DNA of 64,000 nucleotides from Acidovorax defluvii (GTDB lineage: Bacteria > Pseudomonadota > Gammaproteobacteria > Burkholderiales > Burkholderiaceae_C): NCBI GenBank assembly GCA_003268905.1, contig QLTU01000003.1:1-64000 (forward strand), in the 5' to 3' direction. The position numbers were made by a program, and so were the translations under genes. Within the stretch, counting starts at the first letter, position 1. Each line of letters starts with the position of its first letter. Below are positions 36,014 to 44,486 of this stretch, piece after piece. A model generated the notes under the pieces. It did not search any database. It was not told the DNA's origin and saw only the letters and a program-made list of their open reading frames with translations.

Positions 36014-37026
36014 GCGGACACCGCCGGCGCCCCGGCAGCAGCCACCGGCCGCCCTTGGTGTGCGCGGGCCGCCACGAAGGCATCGAACGCCTGGGCGCTG
36101 GTCTTGCCAGGCACATAGCCCAGCACCTCTTTGAGCGCGGTGTTGAGCAACACGGGGCGGTAGCGCAAAAAGTCCAGCTGCTCCGGCCCGTAGCGGCTCA
36201 CGCCCAATGTGGAGCCCACCGCCAACGCGGTGCGCAGCAGGCCTGCCGGGAGCTCCAGCACCGGCTTGCCCAGGCGCCGGGCAATCTCGCGCAGGGGCAG
36301 CGCGCCATCGCCCGCCAGGTTGAAGCAGCCCGCACGCTGCGTGCGCAGTGCATGCAGGATGGCGCCGGTCACGTCTTCGTCCCAGATGAAGACAAATGGG
36401 CTGTCGCTGCCGCGAATGGCCAGCAGACGCGGTTTGTCAAACAGGGCGGTGATCTGGTTGTCCACCCGCTCGCCCAGGATGGTGCCGATGCGCAGAACGG
36501 TCTGAGCCAACGCGGGATGGTCGGCACGGTACTGGGCCAGCATCTCTTCGACGAGCCGCTTGTGGTGGGCATGCGCAAACACCTCGTTGCCGCGCAGTGC
36601 ATCGGTCTCCCGCAGCCAGGCCGGGTGGTCAGCGTGGTAACCATAGGCAGCCCCGCTGGAACTGACCACGATGTGTTTCACCCCCGTGGCCACACAGGCG
36701 GCCAGCACATTCTTGCTGCCCAGGACATCCACGGAATATTCAAATTCACGGCTGGAGCCTTTGCCCGGCGTGACGATGGAAGCCAGATGCACCACGCTGT
36801 CGATGGCGTGTGCGGCCAGTGTCTGCGACAGCGCCGGGTCGCGCACGTCCTGCACCAGATAGGTCACGCCAGGCAGGCGGCGCTCGGCAGGCACCTCGCG
36901 CACGTCGGCGGCGACCAGGGTGGATACGCCTTCGCGCGCCAGCGCCGCCACCACGCCCCGGCCCAGAAAGCCGTCGGCCCCGGTCACCAGGACGCGACGC
37001 GTTGTCAATGAAGGTGCAGCAGTCAT
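36010..37026 (-). CDS. NAD-dependent epimerase/dehydratase-type SDR
   Basis: The 338-residue extended SDR has the N-terminal Rossmann motif RRVLVTGADGFLGRGVV, VHLASIVTPG as the fourth-strand region and a catalytic serine region VVSSSGAAYGY with the Tyr-X3-Lys equivalent shifted to AHHKR. The start is the ATG at 37026 (MTAAPSLTTRR); the extension upstream is in a poor context. Its start overlaps the end of the symporter gene. Such enzymes act on sugar nucleotides, steroids or other hydroxy-ketones; with a flavin monooxygenase and a bile-acid-type symporter nearby, a lipid or terpenoid substrate is possible. Confidence 0.85.
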   Translation of the reverse strand: MTAAPSLTTRRVLVTGADGFLGRGVVAALAREGVSTLVAADVREVPAERRLPGVTYLVQDVRDPALSQTLAAHAIDSVVHLASIVTPGKGSSREFEYSVDVLGSKNVLAACVATGVKHIVVSSSGAAYGYHADHPAWLRETDALRGNEVFAHAHHKRLVEEMLAQYRADHPALAQTVLRIGTILGERVDNQITALFDKPRLLAIRGSDSPFVFIWDEDVTGAILHALRTQRAGCFNLAGDGALPLREIARRLGKPVLELPAGLLRTALAVGSTLGVSRYGPEQLDFLRYRPVLLNTALKEVLGYVPGKTSAQAFDAFVAARAHQGRPVAAAGAPAVSA

Positions 37027-37959
37027 GCGCCGTGCTCCTGGGCAGCACCCACCGGCGGCACCGCGGCCGGTCTGCGGCCCCACCATCCTGCCAGCACCAG
37101 GCCCGCGACGATGTCCCAGAATCCCCAGACACCCGCCACCACGGCCATGCCGCCCAGGCCACCAAAGAAGCTGAAGATCAGCACCAGGCCCAGCCCGGCG
37201 TTGCGAATTCCCACTTCAATGGTCACGGCGCGCCGGTCGTAATCCGGCAGGCCACTGAGGCGCGCGCAGGCGTAGCCGGTGCCAAAAGCAAGCGCGTCGT
37301 GCAACACCACCGCCAGCAACACCAGCCCCACATAGTCGAGGAAGTAGCGCCAGTTGCCCGCCACGGCGCCGACGACGAAACCGATCAGGCAGACAAAACT
37401 CAGGATGCGCACGGGTTTGCTCACCCGCTGCGTGAAGCGCGGCAGCTTCTCGGCGCACAGAATGCCCAGCGCGAACGGTAGCCCGATGATGACCACGATG
37501 TGCCCTGCCATCTCCAGTGGGTCCAGCGCAATGCTGCGCAGCAGCGGCGCCGCCGTGGGGTGCAAACCGCCCCAGAACGCAAAGTTGAGTGGCATGAGCA
37601 CGATGGCCAGCGCGTTGGAGATCGCCGTCATCGATACCGACAGCGCCACATTGCCGCCCGCGCGGTGCGTGAGGATGTTGCTCACATTGCCCGGCGGGCA
37701 ACAAGCCACCAGGATCATGCCCAGCGCAATGCTGGGGCCGGGCTTGAGCAGCAACGTGAGCACAAAGGTCACCGCAGGCAGCACGATGAACTGCGCTGCA
37801 ACGCCCACTGCCATGGCTCCTGGCATGCGCAGCACGCGCCTGAAGTCGGCCACACGCGTATCAAAGTGCAATGCCGAACATGAGAAAGCCCAGCACCACG
37901 TTGAGCGCCACGAGCGATGCGGGGTTGAAGTTGAGACGGATATCGTCAACAGGCAGCAT
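37023..37959 (-). pseudogene. Bile acid:sodium symporter family (BASS) protein, frameshifted
   Basis: About 310 residues of a BASS-type transporter with eight to ten membrane helices are encoded. Family blocks include ADFRRVLRMPGAMAVGVAAQF, VACCPPGNVSNILTHRAGGN and VEVGIRNAGLG-type (TIEVGIRNAGLGLVL). The start is the ATG at 37959 (MLPVDDIRLNFNPAS). At 37863-37865 the plus strand has AAA where AA would keep the frame, so translation from the natural start stops after FGIAL. Removing one base gives FGIALDTRVADFRRV. It could be a sequencing artefact or a true mutation. The gene sits between the flavin monooxygenase and the epimerase-type SDR in one operon. Confidence 0.8.
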
Positions 37960-37969
37960 GGTGAGCCTT

Positions 37970-39304
37970 TCAGGCCAAAGCGGCGGAGGCTGCCCGCACG
38001 GCATTGCGGTAGGTGTCCTTGTGCACGTAGTACGCCATGCGTTCGAGCTTGAGGTACTTGAAGCCGCCCGACAGATCGGGCTGCGGGCCCGCCTTGGCCT
38101 GGCGCAGCGCGTCGGCGCGCGGCGATCCCTCTGCCTGCGCCTTGAAAAATCGCGCCATCAGCTCGGCCTGCTCGTAGCGGCCCTGCCAACCGATGCCGCT
38201 GGCTTCGATCATGCCCATCACGGCCAGGTTGTCGAAACGCGGCGAGAGGATGTTGAGGTACAGCTGCGGCGCCATGCCCTGCCAGTTGAGCAGGCTGTGG
38301 TCAATAAACGGGTAGTGCAGCTTGTAGCCCGTGGCGCACAGCACCAGGTCATAGTCCTGCACGCCGCCGTCCTTGAAGTGCACGGTGTGGCCGTCAAAGC
38401 GCGCGATGTCGGGTTTGACATGGATGTCACCATAGCCCAGGTGGTGCAGCACCAGCGAGTTCACCACGGGGTGCGACTCGTACATCTTGTAGTCGGGCTT
38501 GGGCAGGCCAAAGCGTACGGGGTCGCCGGTGAACCATTGCAACACCACGCTGTCGATTTTCTGTTTGAGCCAGGGCGGCAACGGGCGCTTTCCACCCAGC
38601 GTGTCGGCGGGCTTGCCAAACACGTATTTGGGCACGAAGTAGTAGCCCCGGCGCACCGACAGATCCACACTGCGCGCGTAATGCACCGCATCCACCGCGA
38701 TGTCGCAGCCCGAGTTGCCCGCGCCCACCACCAGCACGCGTTTGTCCTTGAACAGCTCGGCACTTTTGTAGGCGCTGGTATGCAGCAGTTCGCCGTCAAA
38801 TTGGCCTTCAAAATGCGGCATGTTCGGCTCGGCCAGTGTGCCGTTGGCAATGACCACGCCCTTGAACTCCGCCGTCTGCGCCGGGCCACCGTGCTGGCTC
38901 CAGGTGATGCGCCACAGCGGCGCGGCGCCCTCGCCCACGGGCTCGACTTTGAGCACCCGCGTGCCAAACCAGTAAAGCGGGCGCAGGCCGAAGTGCTCCG
39001 CAAAGTCCATGAAGTATTGCCGCATCTCGCGGTGGCTGGGGTACTCGGCCACATCGGCACGCATGGGGAATTCGGTGAACTCAGTGGTGTGCTTGCTGGA
39101 GATGAGGTGCGCAGACTCGTACACGGTGCTGCGTGGGTTCTCGATGTTCCACAGGCCTCCCACGTCGGTGTGTGCTTCAAAGCCCTGGAAGGGCACGCCC
39201 AGCTTTTGCAGGTTGCGCGCAGCCGCCAGGCCACTGGGGCCTGCGCCTATCAGAGCGATCTGGGTGCGGGTATCTGCCACAGTGGGTGTTGTCTCCGTTG
39301 TCAT
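37970..39304 (-). CDS. Flavin-containing monooxygenase
   Basis: The 444-residue protein starts at the ATG at 39304 (MTTETTPTVAD). FAD binding is by GAGPSG at residues 20-25 and NADPH binding by GAGNSG in the middle. The FMO identifying motif F-x-G-x3-H-x3-Y is present as FDGELLHTSAY. A late ATGY (LVLCATGYKLHYPF) completes the pattern. It oxygenates a soft nucleophile or, as a Baeyer-Villiger enzyme, a ketone; the Y at the motif end favours the FMO class. It overlaps the SDR stop (ATGA) and is the second gene of the operon. Confidence 0.9.
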   Translation of the reverse strand: MTTETTPTVADTRTQIALIGAGPSGLAAARNLQKLGVPFQGFEAHTDVGGLWNIENPRSTVYESAHLISSKHTTEFTEFPMRADVAEYPSHREMRQYFMDFAEHFGLRPLYWFGTRVLKVEPVGEGAAPLWRITWSQHGGPAQTAEFKGVVIANGTLAEPNMPHFEGQFDGELLHTSAYKSAELFKDKRVLVVGAGNSGCDIAVDAVHYARSVDLSVRRGYYFVPKYVFGKPADTLGGKRPLPPWLKQKIDSVVLQWFTGDPVRFGLPKPDYKMYESHPVVNSLVLHHLGYGDIHVKPDIARFDGHTVHFKDGGVQDYDLVLCATGYKLHYPFIDHSLLNWQGMAPQLYLNILSPRFDNLAVMGMIEASGIGWQGRYEQAELMARFFKAQAEGSPRADALRQAKAGPQPDLSGGFKYLKLERMAYYVHKDTYRNAVRAASAALA

Positions 39305-40149
39305 GCGTTTTTGCTTTCGTTCTGTATCGGTGTCTCCGCAGGCAACGGCAGGCCCGGAATGGCCGTGGCCCCCGCCTCGCCCACGCGCGGCTTGCGGGGC
39401 TGGCCCAACAGCAGGCGGTCGTGCAGGGCGTCGGGCAACAGGTTCAGCAAGCGGGCCAGCCAGCCGATGCGCGCGGGCAGCACGATGTGGGTACGACCTT
39501 GCGCGACGCCCGCCAGCAGAGCCAGGGCAGCGGCTTCTGGCTCCATCAGGCCCGGCATGGCAAAACGGTTGCCCGCCGTGAGCGCGGTGCGAAGGTAGCC
39601 AGGGCTCACCGTGCTGACCACAATGGATTCGCCGCGCAGCTCGGCACGCAGGCTCTCCAGGTAGCGGATGAGCCCGCCCTTGCTCGCGCAATAGGCGCCG
39701 TTGCCCGGCATGCCGCGCCAGCCCGCAATGCTGGCCACACCCACCAGGGCGCCGCGCCGCTGAGCGCGCATGGCTTTCACAAACGGCTGAAAGGTGGTGG
39801 CAGCGCCCAGCAGGTTGATCTCCAGCATGCGGCGCAGCACCGCGAGGTCGTCGGCTTCGGCAGTGTCAAAGCCGCCTGCCACGCCCGCGTTGGCAATGAC
39901 GAGGTCGGGCACCGCGCCCGAGCGCGCCATCCAGTCGGCCGCCATGGCCTGCATCGCCGTGCTGTCGGACACATCGGGCGTGTACACCGCGCAGCGCCCA
40001 GGCGCCAGCGCAGCCAGTGCCTGCAACGTGGGCAAGTGAAGCCCCACCAGCGCCACGGCGGCGCCCTGGCCGATCAGCTCCCGCGCCAGGGCCTGGCCCA
40101 GGCCACCACAAGCGCCTGTGAGTACCGCGTTCCGAAAAGTCGCCGCCAT
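39301..40149 (-). CDS. Short-chain dehydrogenase/reductase
   Basis: The 282-residue classical SDR starts at the ATG at 40149 (MAATFRNAVLTG). It has TGACGGLGQAL for NAD(P) binding, ANAG (VIANAGVAGG), catalytic Ser in SIAGWRG and Y-x3-K in GAYCASKGG. It is the first gene of the operon and faces the IclR regulator. It may oxidise or reduce an alcohol/ketone that the downstream monooxygenase also handles; this link is inference from position. Confidence 0.9.
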   Translation of the reverse strand: MAATFRNAVLTGACGGLGQALARELIGQGAAVALVGLHLPTLQALAALAPGRCAVYTPDVSDSTAMQAMAADWMARSGAVPDLVIANAGVAGGFDTAEADDLAVLRRMLEINLLGAATTFQPFVKAMRAQRRGALVGVASIAGWRGMPGNGAYCASKGGLIRYLESLRAELRGESIVVSTVSPGYLRTALTAGNRFAMPGLMEPEAAALALLAGVAQGRTHIVLPARIGWLARLLNLLPDALHDRLLLGQPRKPRVGEAGATAIPGLPLPAETPIQNESKNA

Positions 40150-40212
40150 GAGCACCCCGTGAAATGTTGGTTTGCAGCTTAGCCACAATGCTCAATAATC
40201 CCGAAATGTTTT
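40150..40212. promoter_or_regulatory. Divergent SDR-IclR promoter region with GAAATGTT repeats
   Basis: This 63-bp gap separates the divergent SDR operon and the iclR-type gene. GAAATGTT occurs twice as a direct repeat (40161-40168 and 40203-40210), 42 bases apart, four helical turns. This spacing suits a regulator binding twice on one face. It is the only candidate control region for the operon. Confidence 0.45.
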
Positions 40213-40992
40213 ATGGATTCGTCTCGAATTCCGGGATTTATGACCAACTCATCCCCCAGCCTGCGCCTGTTTGAACTGCTGGAAATCATGTGCGCCCATG
40301 GCCGCCCGTTCAGCCTGGCGGACGCCATCGAGGCCACAGGCTGGCCCAAACCCAGCGTGCACCGCATGCTGGGCCAGCTCAAAAGCGGTGGCCTGCTGGC
40401 GCGCGAGCCCGATGGGCGCCGCTACCCCCCCGCACCCCGCCTGCTGCGCCTGGCCGAAAGCACGCTCAGCGCGGGCACCCAGCATGGCGTGCGCCATGCG
40501 GTGCTGCGCCAGCTGGTGGCCGATATTGGCGAGAGCTGCAACCTCACGGCGCTCAGCGGCGCCGAGGTGATCTACCTGGACCGCGTGGAGTCGGCCTTTC
40601 CGCTGCGCATGGAGCTGCGGCCCGGCACGCGCGTGCCCATCCACTGCTCGGCCAGCGGCAAGCTGTTTCTGGCCCACCTGTCGGCCGCGCGCCGGGCGGC
40701 GATCCTGGACGGACTGCCGCTGACCCGCCACACGGCCACCACTTTGATCGACCGCACCGCCCTAGAGGCCGAGCTGGAGCAGATCCTGCGGCAGGGTTAC
40801 GCCACAGATGCCGAAGAGTTTGTGGACGGTCTCGTTTGTGTGGCTGTGCCTGTGCTGGGCAGCGGGCGGCGGCAGGTACGCTGCGCCGTGGCCCTGCAAG
40901 CACCGGCGGCACGCATGCCACTGGCCCAGGCACTCCAGCAGGTGTCCCGCTTGAGCGAAGCCGCGCAGGCACTGGGACGCACCTGGACATGA
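40213..40992 (+). CDS. IclR-family transcriptional regulator
   Basis: The protein has 259 residues from the ATG at 40213; an ATG at 40240 (MTNSSPSLRLFE) is the other choice. The N-terminal winged HTH reads LRLFELLEIMCAHGRPFSLAD and WPKPSVHRMLGQLKSGGLL. The effector domain has YLDRVES, PIHCSASGKLFLAHL and DAEEFVDGLVCVAVPVL, all IclR signatures. It probably controls the divergent SDR-FMO-symporter operon in response to its substrate. Confidence 0.93.
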   Translation: MDSSRIPGFMTNSSPSLRLFELLEIMCAHGRPFSLADAIEATGWPKPSVHRMLGQLKSGGLLAREPDGRRYPPAPRLLRLAESTLSAGTQHGVRHAVLRQLVADIGESCNLTALSGAEVIYLDRVESAFPLRMELRPGTRVPIHCSASGKLFLAHLSAARRAAILDGLPLTRHTATTLIDRTALEAELEQILRQGYATDAEEFVDGLVCVAVPVLGSGRRQVRCAVALQAPAARMPLAQALQQVSRLSEAAQALGRTWT

Positions 40993-40998
40993 CCTTGA

Positions 40999-41376
40999 AT
41001 GACACACATGAACCTGAATTACCTGGATTTTGACTACAGCGAAGACGCGGACGGCGTAGGTACGTTTGACGCCATGGCGAGCGTGCAGCCCGCGCAGATT
41101 CCCGCATTACATGCCGAGATCAGCGCCGTGCTGGTCTGGGCGCACCAGCATTGGCCCGATGCCTGCGGCCCGTCGGAAGATGGGGGCATATGGCACTACG
41201 ACCTGCAAGGCGTGCAGGAGGTCAGCACACCGCTGGTGCTGACGTTTGATGACACCGCCGGGCAACTGCGTGCGGCGCCAGCCAACCCCGCCCCATCCCG
41301 GACCACGATCACCTTGACAATCAGCGGAAATGCTGACTTTTGCGGTGCGTTGCGCGACGCCTTCGCGATCGAATAG
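40999..41376 (+). CDS. Hypothetical protein
   Basis: This unrecognised 125-residue acidic protein starts at the ATG at 40999 (a second ATG is at 41008), seven bases after the iclR-type stop. It opens MNLNYLDFDYSEDADGVGTFDAMASV and ends in a beta-rich stretch TTITLTISGNADFCGALRDAFAIE. There is no signal or membrane segment. The spacing suggests co-transcription with the regulator. Confidence 0.7.
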   Translation: MTHMNLNYLDFDYSEDADGVGTFDAMASVQPAQIPALHAEISAVLVWAHQHWPDACGPSEDGGIWHYDLQGVQEVSTPLVLTFDDTAGQLRAAPANPAPSRTTITLTISGNADFCGALRDAFAIE

Positions 41377-41502
41377 CCTCCATAGCCCCAATTACCAGCA
41401 AAAGCCCCACGTTGCGAACAGGTTAGCGCGTCGGCAAGCGGCAATCTCTCGGGCATCGCTACAGTTGTGACTCCTCAGTTCAACTCAAGACCGGAGAGTT
41501 TC

Positions 41503-42471
41503 ATGCTGTCACGACGTCACTTCCTGGGCGCAGGTCTGGCCACCACCGTTTACGCAGCGGGCTCTTTTGTCCCGGTGTGGGCGCAGAATGCGCCGAGCTT
41601 CGGCACGCCCACCCTGCCCCGCCCCGGCTTTCGCCGCATGAAGGTGGGCGATGTGGAGGTGATAACCCTGAACGACGGCATCACACGCCGCCCACTGGGC
41701 GAAGAGTTTGTGAAAAATGCACCGCTGACCGAAGTGCGTGCGCTGCTGGCGTCCCAAGGTCTTCCCACCGACTACATCGATGTGCCTTACACCCCTTTTC
41801 TGGTGGTGGCAGGCGCGCGCAAAATCCTCATCGACACCGGCCTGGGCGAGTTTGGCGGCCCCACCACGGGCAAGCTGCTGGACAGTCTGCGCGCGGCGGG
41901 CATGCAGGCGGCCGACATCGACACGGTGCTCATCAGCCATTTTCATGGCGACCACATCAACGGGCTGCGCAACAAGGCCGGTGAATGGACCTTCCCAAAT
42001 GCCAAGGTCATGGTGCCCGCCGCCGAGCACGCCTTCTGGATGGACGACGCCCGCATGGCCGCTGCGCCGGCTGGCATGAAAGGCGCCTTCGAGAACGTGC
42101 GGCGCACCTTTGCCAGCATGCCCGCAGACACGCTGGTGCAGTTTGCGGCGGGCGCCGAAGTCGCACCGGGTATCCAGTCGGTGGCGGCCTACGGCCACAC
42201 GCCCGGGCACACGCTGTTTGAGCTGACCTCCTCGGGGCAGAACTTTTTTTACGTGGCCGACCTCACCAATGTGCCGGCCCTGTTTGCACGCAACCCTGAC
42301 TGGGCCGTGACGTTTGACATGGATGCCGAAGCCGCGCGCAAGGTGCGGCGCGCGGTGTTCCAGCGCATCACTGCCAGCAACGCCATGTTGGGCGGTTTTC
42401 ACTTCCCGTTCCCGGCGTTTGGGCGCATGGAAGCTTCCGGCAACGGCTATGCCTTCCTGCCGGCAGCCTGA
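41503..42471 (+). CDS. Exported MBL-fold metallo-hydrolase
   Basis: The 322-residue protein has a twin-arginine-like leader (SRRHFLGAGLATTVYAAG), so Tat export is likely. The zinc motif is SHFHGDH in the lactamase fold, with later ligands in AYGHTPGHT (His) and YVADLTN (Asp) and a late GGFHFPFP (His). The start at the ATG at 41503 follows a GGAGAG site. The reaction is unknown; the relatives are periplasmic beta-lactamase-fold hydrolases of diverse specificity. Its end overlaps the start of the next gene. Confidence 0.9.
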   Translation: MLSRRHFLGAGLATTVYAAGSFVPVWAQNAPSFGTPTLPRPGFRRMKVGDVEVITLNDGITRRPLGEEFVKNAPLTEVRALLASQGLPTDYIDVPYTPFLVVAGARKILIDTGLGEFGGPTTGKLLDSLRAAGMQAADIDTVLISHFHGDHINGLRNKAGEWTFPNAKVMVPAAEHAFWMDDARMAAAPAGMKGAFENVRRTFASMPADTLVQFAAGAEVAPGIQSVAAYGHTPGHTLFELTSSGQNFFYVADLTNVPALFARNPDWAVTFDMDAEAARKVRRAVFQRITASNAMLGGFHFPFPAFGRMEASGNGYAFLPAA

Positions 42472-43051
42472 ACCAGCCCTGACCCGCCGCGCCCTGCTGG
42501 CGGCAGGGCTTGGCCTTGCCCCCTTGCAAGGTTGGGCCACACAAAACGCCGACGCAGAGGCCCTGCTGCGCAAAGGGGGCGTGGTGGTGGTGTTTCGCCA
42601 CGCCCTTGCGCCCGGCACGTTCGATCCGCCCGGCATGCGCCTGGGCGACTGCAGTACGCAGCGCAATCTCAGCGACGCAGGCCGGGCACAGGCCCGGCGC
42701 ATCGGCGAATGGTTCAAGGAGCGACAGTTGCAACCCGCCGCAGTGCGTTCCAGCCCCTGGTGCCGGTGCATGGACAGCGCCACGCTGGCCTTTGGCACCC
42801 CAGAGGTGTGGGCCGCGCTTGGCTCTCCCCACGGCGCCCCCGAGACCACGGGAGCCCGCCATCTGCATGAGTTGCGCAAAGCGCTCGTCACCGCGTCTGC
42901 GCGCAGCGGCCGGTTCGAGGCGTGGTTCACCCACATGTTCGTTCAGTCCGATCTGGCCAACGACAGCACACGCTCGGGCGAAGCCCTCATTTTGCAAGCC
43001 GATCACCTCGCAAAGCCTCAAGTGCTGGCCAGGCTCTCCATAATGGCGTGA
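42449..43051 (+). CDS. Histidine phosphatase family protein (exported)
   Basis: The protein is about 200 residues from the ATG at 42449, which overlaps the previous gene by 23 bases. The leader TRRALLAAGLGLAPLQGWA suggests export. The phosphatase core begins VVVVFRHALAPG: the usual RHG is RHA here, as in several exported members. STQRNLSDAGRAQARRIG follows, then VRSSPWCRCMDSA with the second Arg, then the His of WFTHMFVQSD. The substrate is unknown. The gene probably shares a transcript with the metallo-hydrolase. Confidence 0.82.
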   Translation: MPSCRQPEPALTRRALLAAGLGLAPLQGWATQNADAEALLRKGGVVVVFRHALAPGTFDPPGMRLGDCSTQRNLSDAGRAQARRIGEWFKERQLQPAAVRSSPWCRCMDSATLAFGTPEVWAALGSPHGAPETTGARHLHELRKALVTASARSGRFEAWFTHMFVQSDLANDSTRSGEALILQADHLAKPQVLARLSIMA

Positions 43052-43247
43052 GCACAGACAGTCTGCCTGCAGGCCGCTTGGGAACCCGGCCGACCGCTGG
43101 GTCGAATTGGACAGCGCCCGGCGCAGATGTACGGTCCCAGCCCCCAATTCATTCACCAGGCGGCGGTCCAAAGAAGACCCACCTGAAGGCACCGAAATCG
43201 GCTGTGGCCTAATATCACTCTTTTTTCCACTATCTCAGAGACCTACC

Positions 43248-43418
43248 ATGGGCAACAAGATCGTTACCGAAGCAGACCGCAAGCGCACCCCCCAACCCAA
43301 GCCTCTGCCGGGCGTGAGCCTGCCAACGTCTGGCCGTGGTCAGCGCGTCAGCCTGGAGCGTGGCGTGGCTACGCGCAGCAAGAAGAACCCTGGCAAGCGC
43401 TCCAAAAAGGGCGGCTGA
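43248..43418 (+). CDS. Small basic hypothetical protein
   Basis: The 56-residue protein starts at the ATG at 43248 (MGNKIVTEADRKRTPQPKPL) and ends in a Lys/Arg-rich tail (RSKKNPGKRSKKGG). It is followed by an intrinsic terminator, which supports a real transcription unit. The very high basic content suggests nucleic-acid binding. I do not know a name for it; similar small basic proteins occur in related genomes. Confidence 0.65.
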   Translation: MGNKIVTEADRKRTPQPKPLPGVSLPTSGRGQRVSLERGVATRSKKNPGKRSKKGG

Positions 43419-43452
43419 TCGGCGTGGGGCCAAGCCCCCTCGCCAGCCAAAG

Positions 43453-43481
43453 ATGCCCTCGCCTTGAGGGCATTCTTTTTT
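43453..43481 (+). terminator. Intrinsic terminator
   Basis: ATGCCCTC (43453-43460), loop GCCTT, GAGGGCAT (43466-43473) and then TCTTTTTT form a perfect 8-bp stem with a T tract. It ends the small basic protein gene, 35 bases after its stop. Confidence 0.85.
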
Positions 43482-43544
43482 CTGCCCCGGTAAACCTGAA
43501 ACCAGGGCGCACCTGCCCGACGCAGCGCCGCTAAGATGGCGCGC

Positions 43545-44234
43545 ATGATCACTGTCCACCACCTTGAAACTTCGCGCTCGCAGCGCGTGCTCTGGTTGCT
43601 TGAAGAATTGGGTGTTCCCTACGAACTCAAGGTTTACCAGCGCGACAAGGCCACCAGGCTGGCGCCGCCCGAACTCAAGAAAATCCATCCCCTGGGCAAA
43701 TCCCCCGTGATCACCGATGGCAATGAGGTGATCGCTGAATCCGGCGCCATCATCGAATACCTGGTGGAAACCTATGGCGCCCAGATCGGCGGCGACTTGG
43801 CACACCTGCAGCCGACACCGCGCACCACCGAGCACCGCCAGTGCCGCTTTTGGATGCACTACGCCGAAGGCTCGCTGATGAACTGGCTGGTGATGAAACT
43901 GGTGTTCATGACCATTCCGACCCAGCCCATGCCATTCTTCGTGAAGCCCATCGCGAAGGCCCTGTGCGGCAAAGTACAAAAGAAGTTGATCGACCCCAAC
44001 GTGGACACCGCGCTCGACTTCATGGAGAAGCACTTGGCCACCCACCGCTGGTTTGCGGGCGAGCACCTGACCATGGCCGACTTCCAGATGAGTTTTGCCG
44101 TGGAGGCCGTCCTCTCGCGTGCCAGCCAGGCCCGCGCATTCCCCCACCTGCTGGCCTACAAAGAGCGCATGACGGCACGCCCGGCCTACCAGCGCGGCCT
44201 TGCCAAGGGCGGACCGGTGGTGATGGGGGCCTGA
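43545..44234 (+). CDS. Glutathione S-transferase
   Basis: The 229-residue protein starts at the ATG at 43545 (MITVHHLETSRSQRVLWLLEE); an ATG at 43536 is three codons earlier. The thioredoxin-like N-terminal domain has SRSQRVLW and the cis-Pro/E-S block GKSPVITDGNEVIAESGAIIEYL, which binds glutathione. The helical C-terminal domain includes HRWFAGEHLTMADFQMSF. A cytosolic detoxification role is likely. Downstream lies a phosphatase remnant. Confidence 0.93.
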   Translation: MITVHHLETSRSQRVLWLLEELGVPYELKVYQRDKATRLAPPELKKIHPLGKSPVITDGNEVIAESGAIIEYLVETYGAQIGGDLAHLQPTPRTTEHRQCRFWMHYAEGSLMNWLVMKLVFMTIPTQPMPFFVKPIAKALCGKVQKKLIDPNVDTALDFMEKHLATHRWFAGEHLTMADFQMSFAVEAVLSRASQARAFPHLLAYKERMTARPAYQRGLAKGGPVVMGA

Positions 44235-44248
44235 TCGCCGCAGGTGTA

Positions 44249-44486
44249 GAGATGCACATTCCCACCGCCACCGCACGCCCGCAAGGTGCGGCGCATGACC
44301 GGGTTCTGCCAGCGGTTCAACAGCCCCGTGGCACCCGACCCTCACTACAGTGGCCCCGCCGGGTTTGAAGAAGTGCGGGGCCTGGCAGAAGACGCCTGCG
44401 AAGGCCTGCTGCTGTATGTGCGAAAGCAGCTGCCATGGCAGGCCCAGACAGGAGCCCAGGCCGCAGCACCCCGTTGGCCTGGCTAA
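44249..44486 (+). pseudogene. Low-molecular-weight protein tyrosine phosphatase, C-terminal remnant
   Basis: A frame opening after a TAG and ending at a TAA near 44484-44486 reads HARKVRRMTGFCQRF, then VAPDPHYSGPAGFEEVRGLAEDACEGLLLYV. The DP-Y(H)-SG and GFEEV-L-EDA-GLL pattern is the C-terminal end of LMW-PTP proteins, including the general-acid Asp (DPHY). The catalytic CX5R N-terminal half is absent upstream, where the GST gene ends. It is probably a deletion remnant. The phosphatase call rests on recognition of this tail alone. Confidence 0.55.

Noticed and set aside
44251..44368. Frame MHIPTATARPQGAAHDRV in the gap after gst
   Set aside because: Another frame of the same stretch gives a recognisable phosphatase tail, so this one is probably a shadow.
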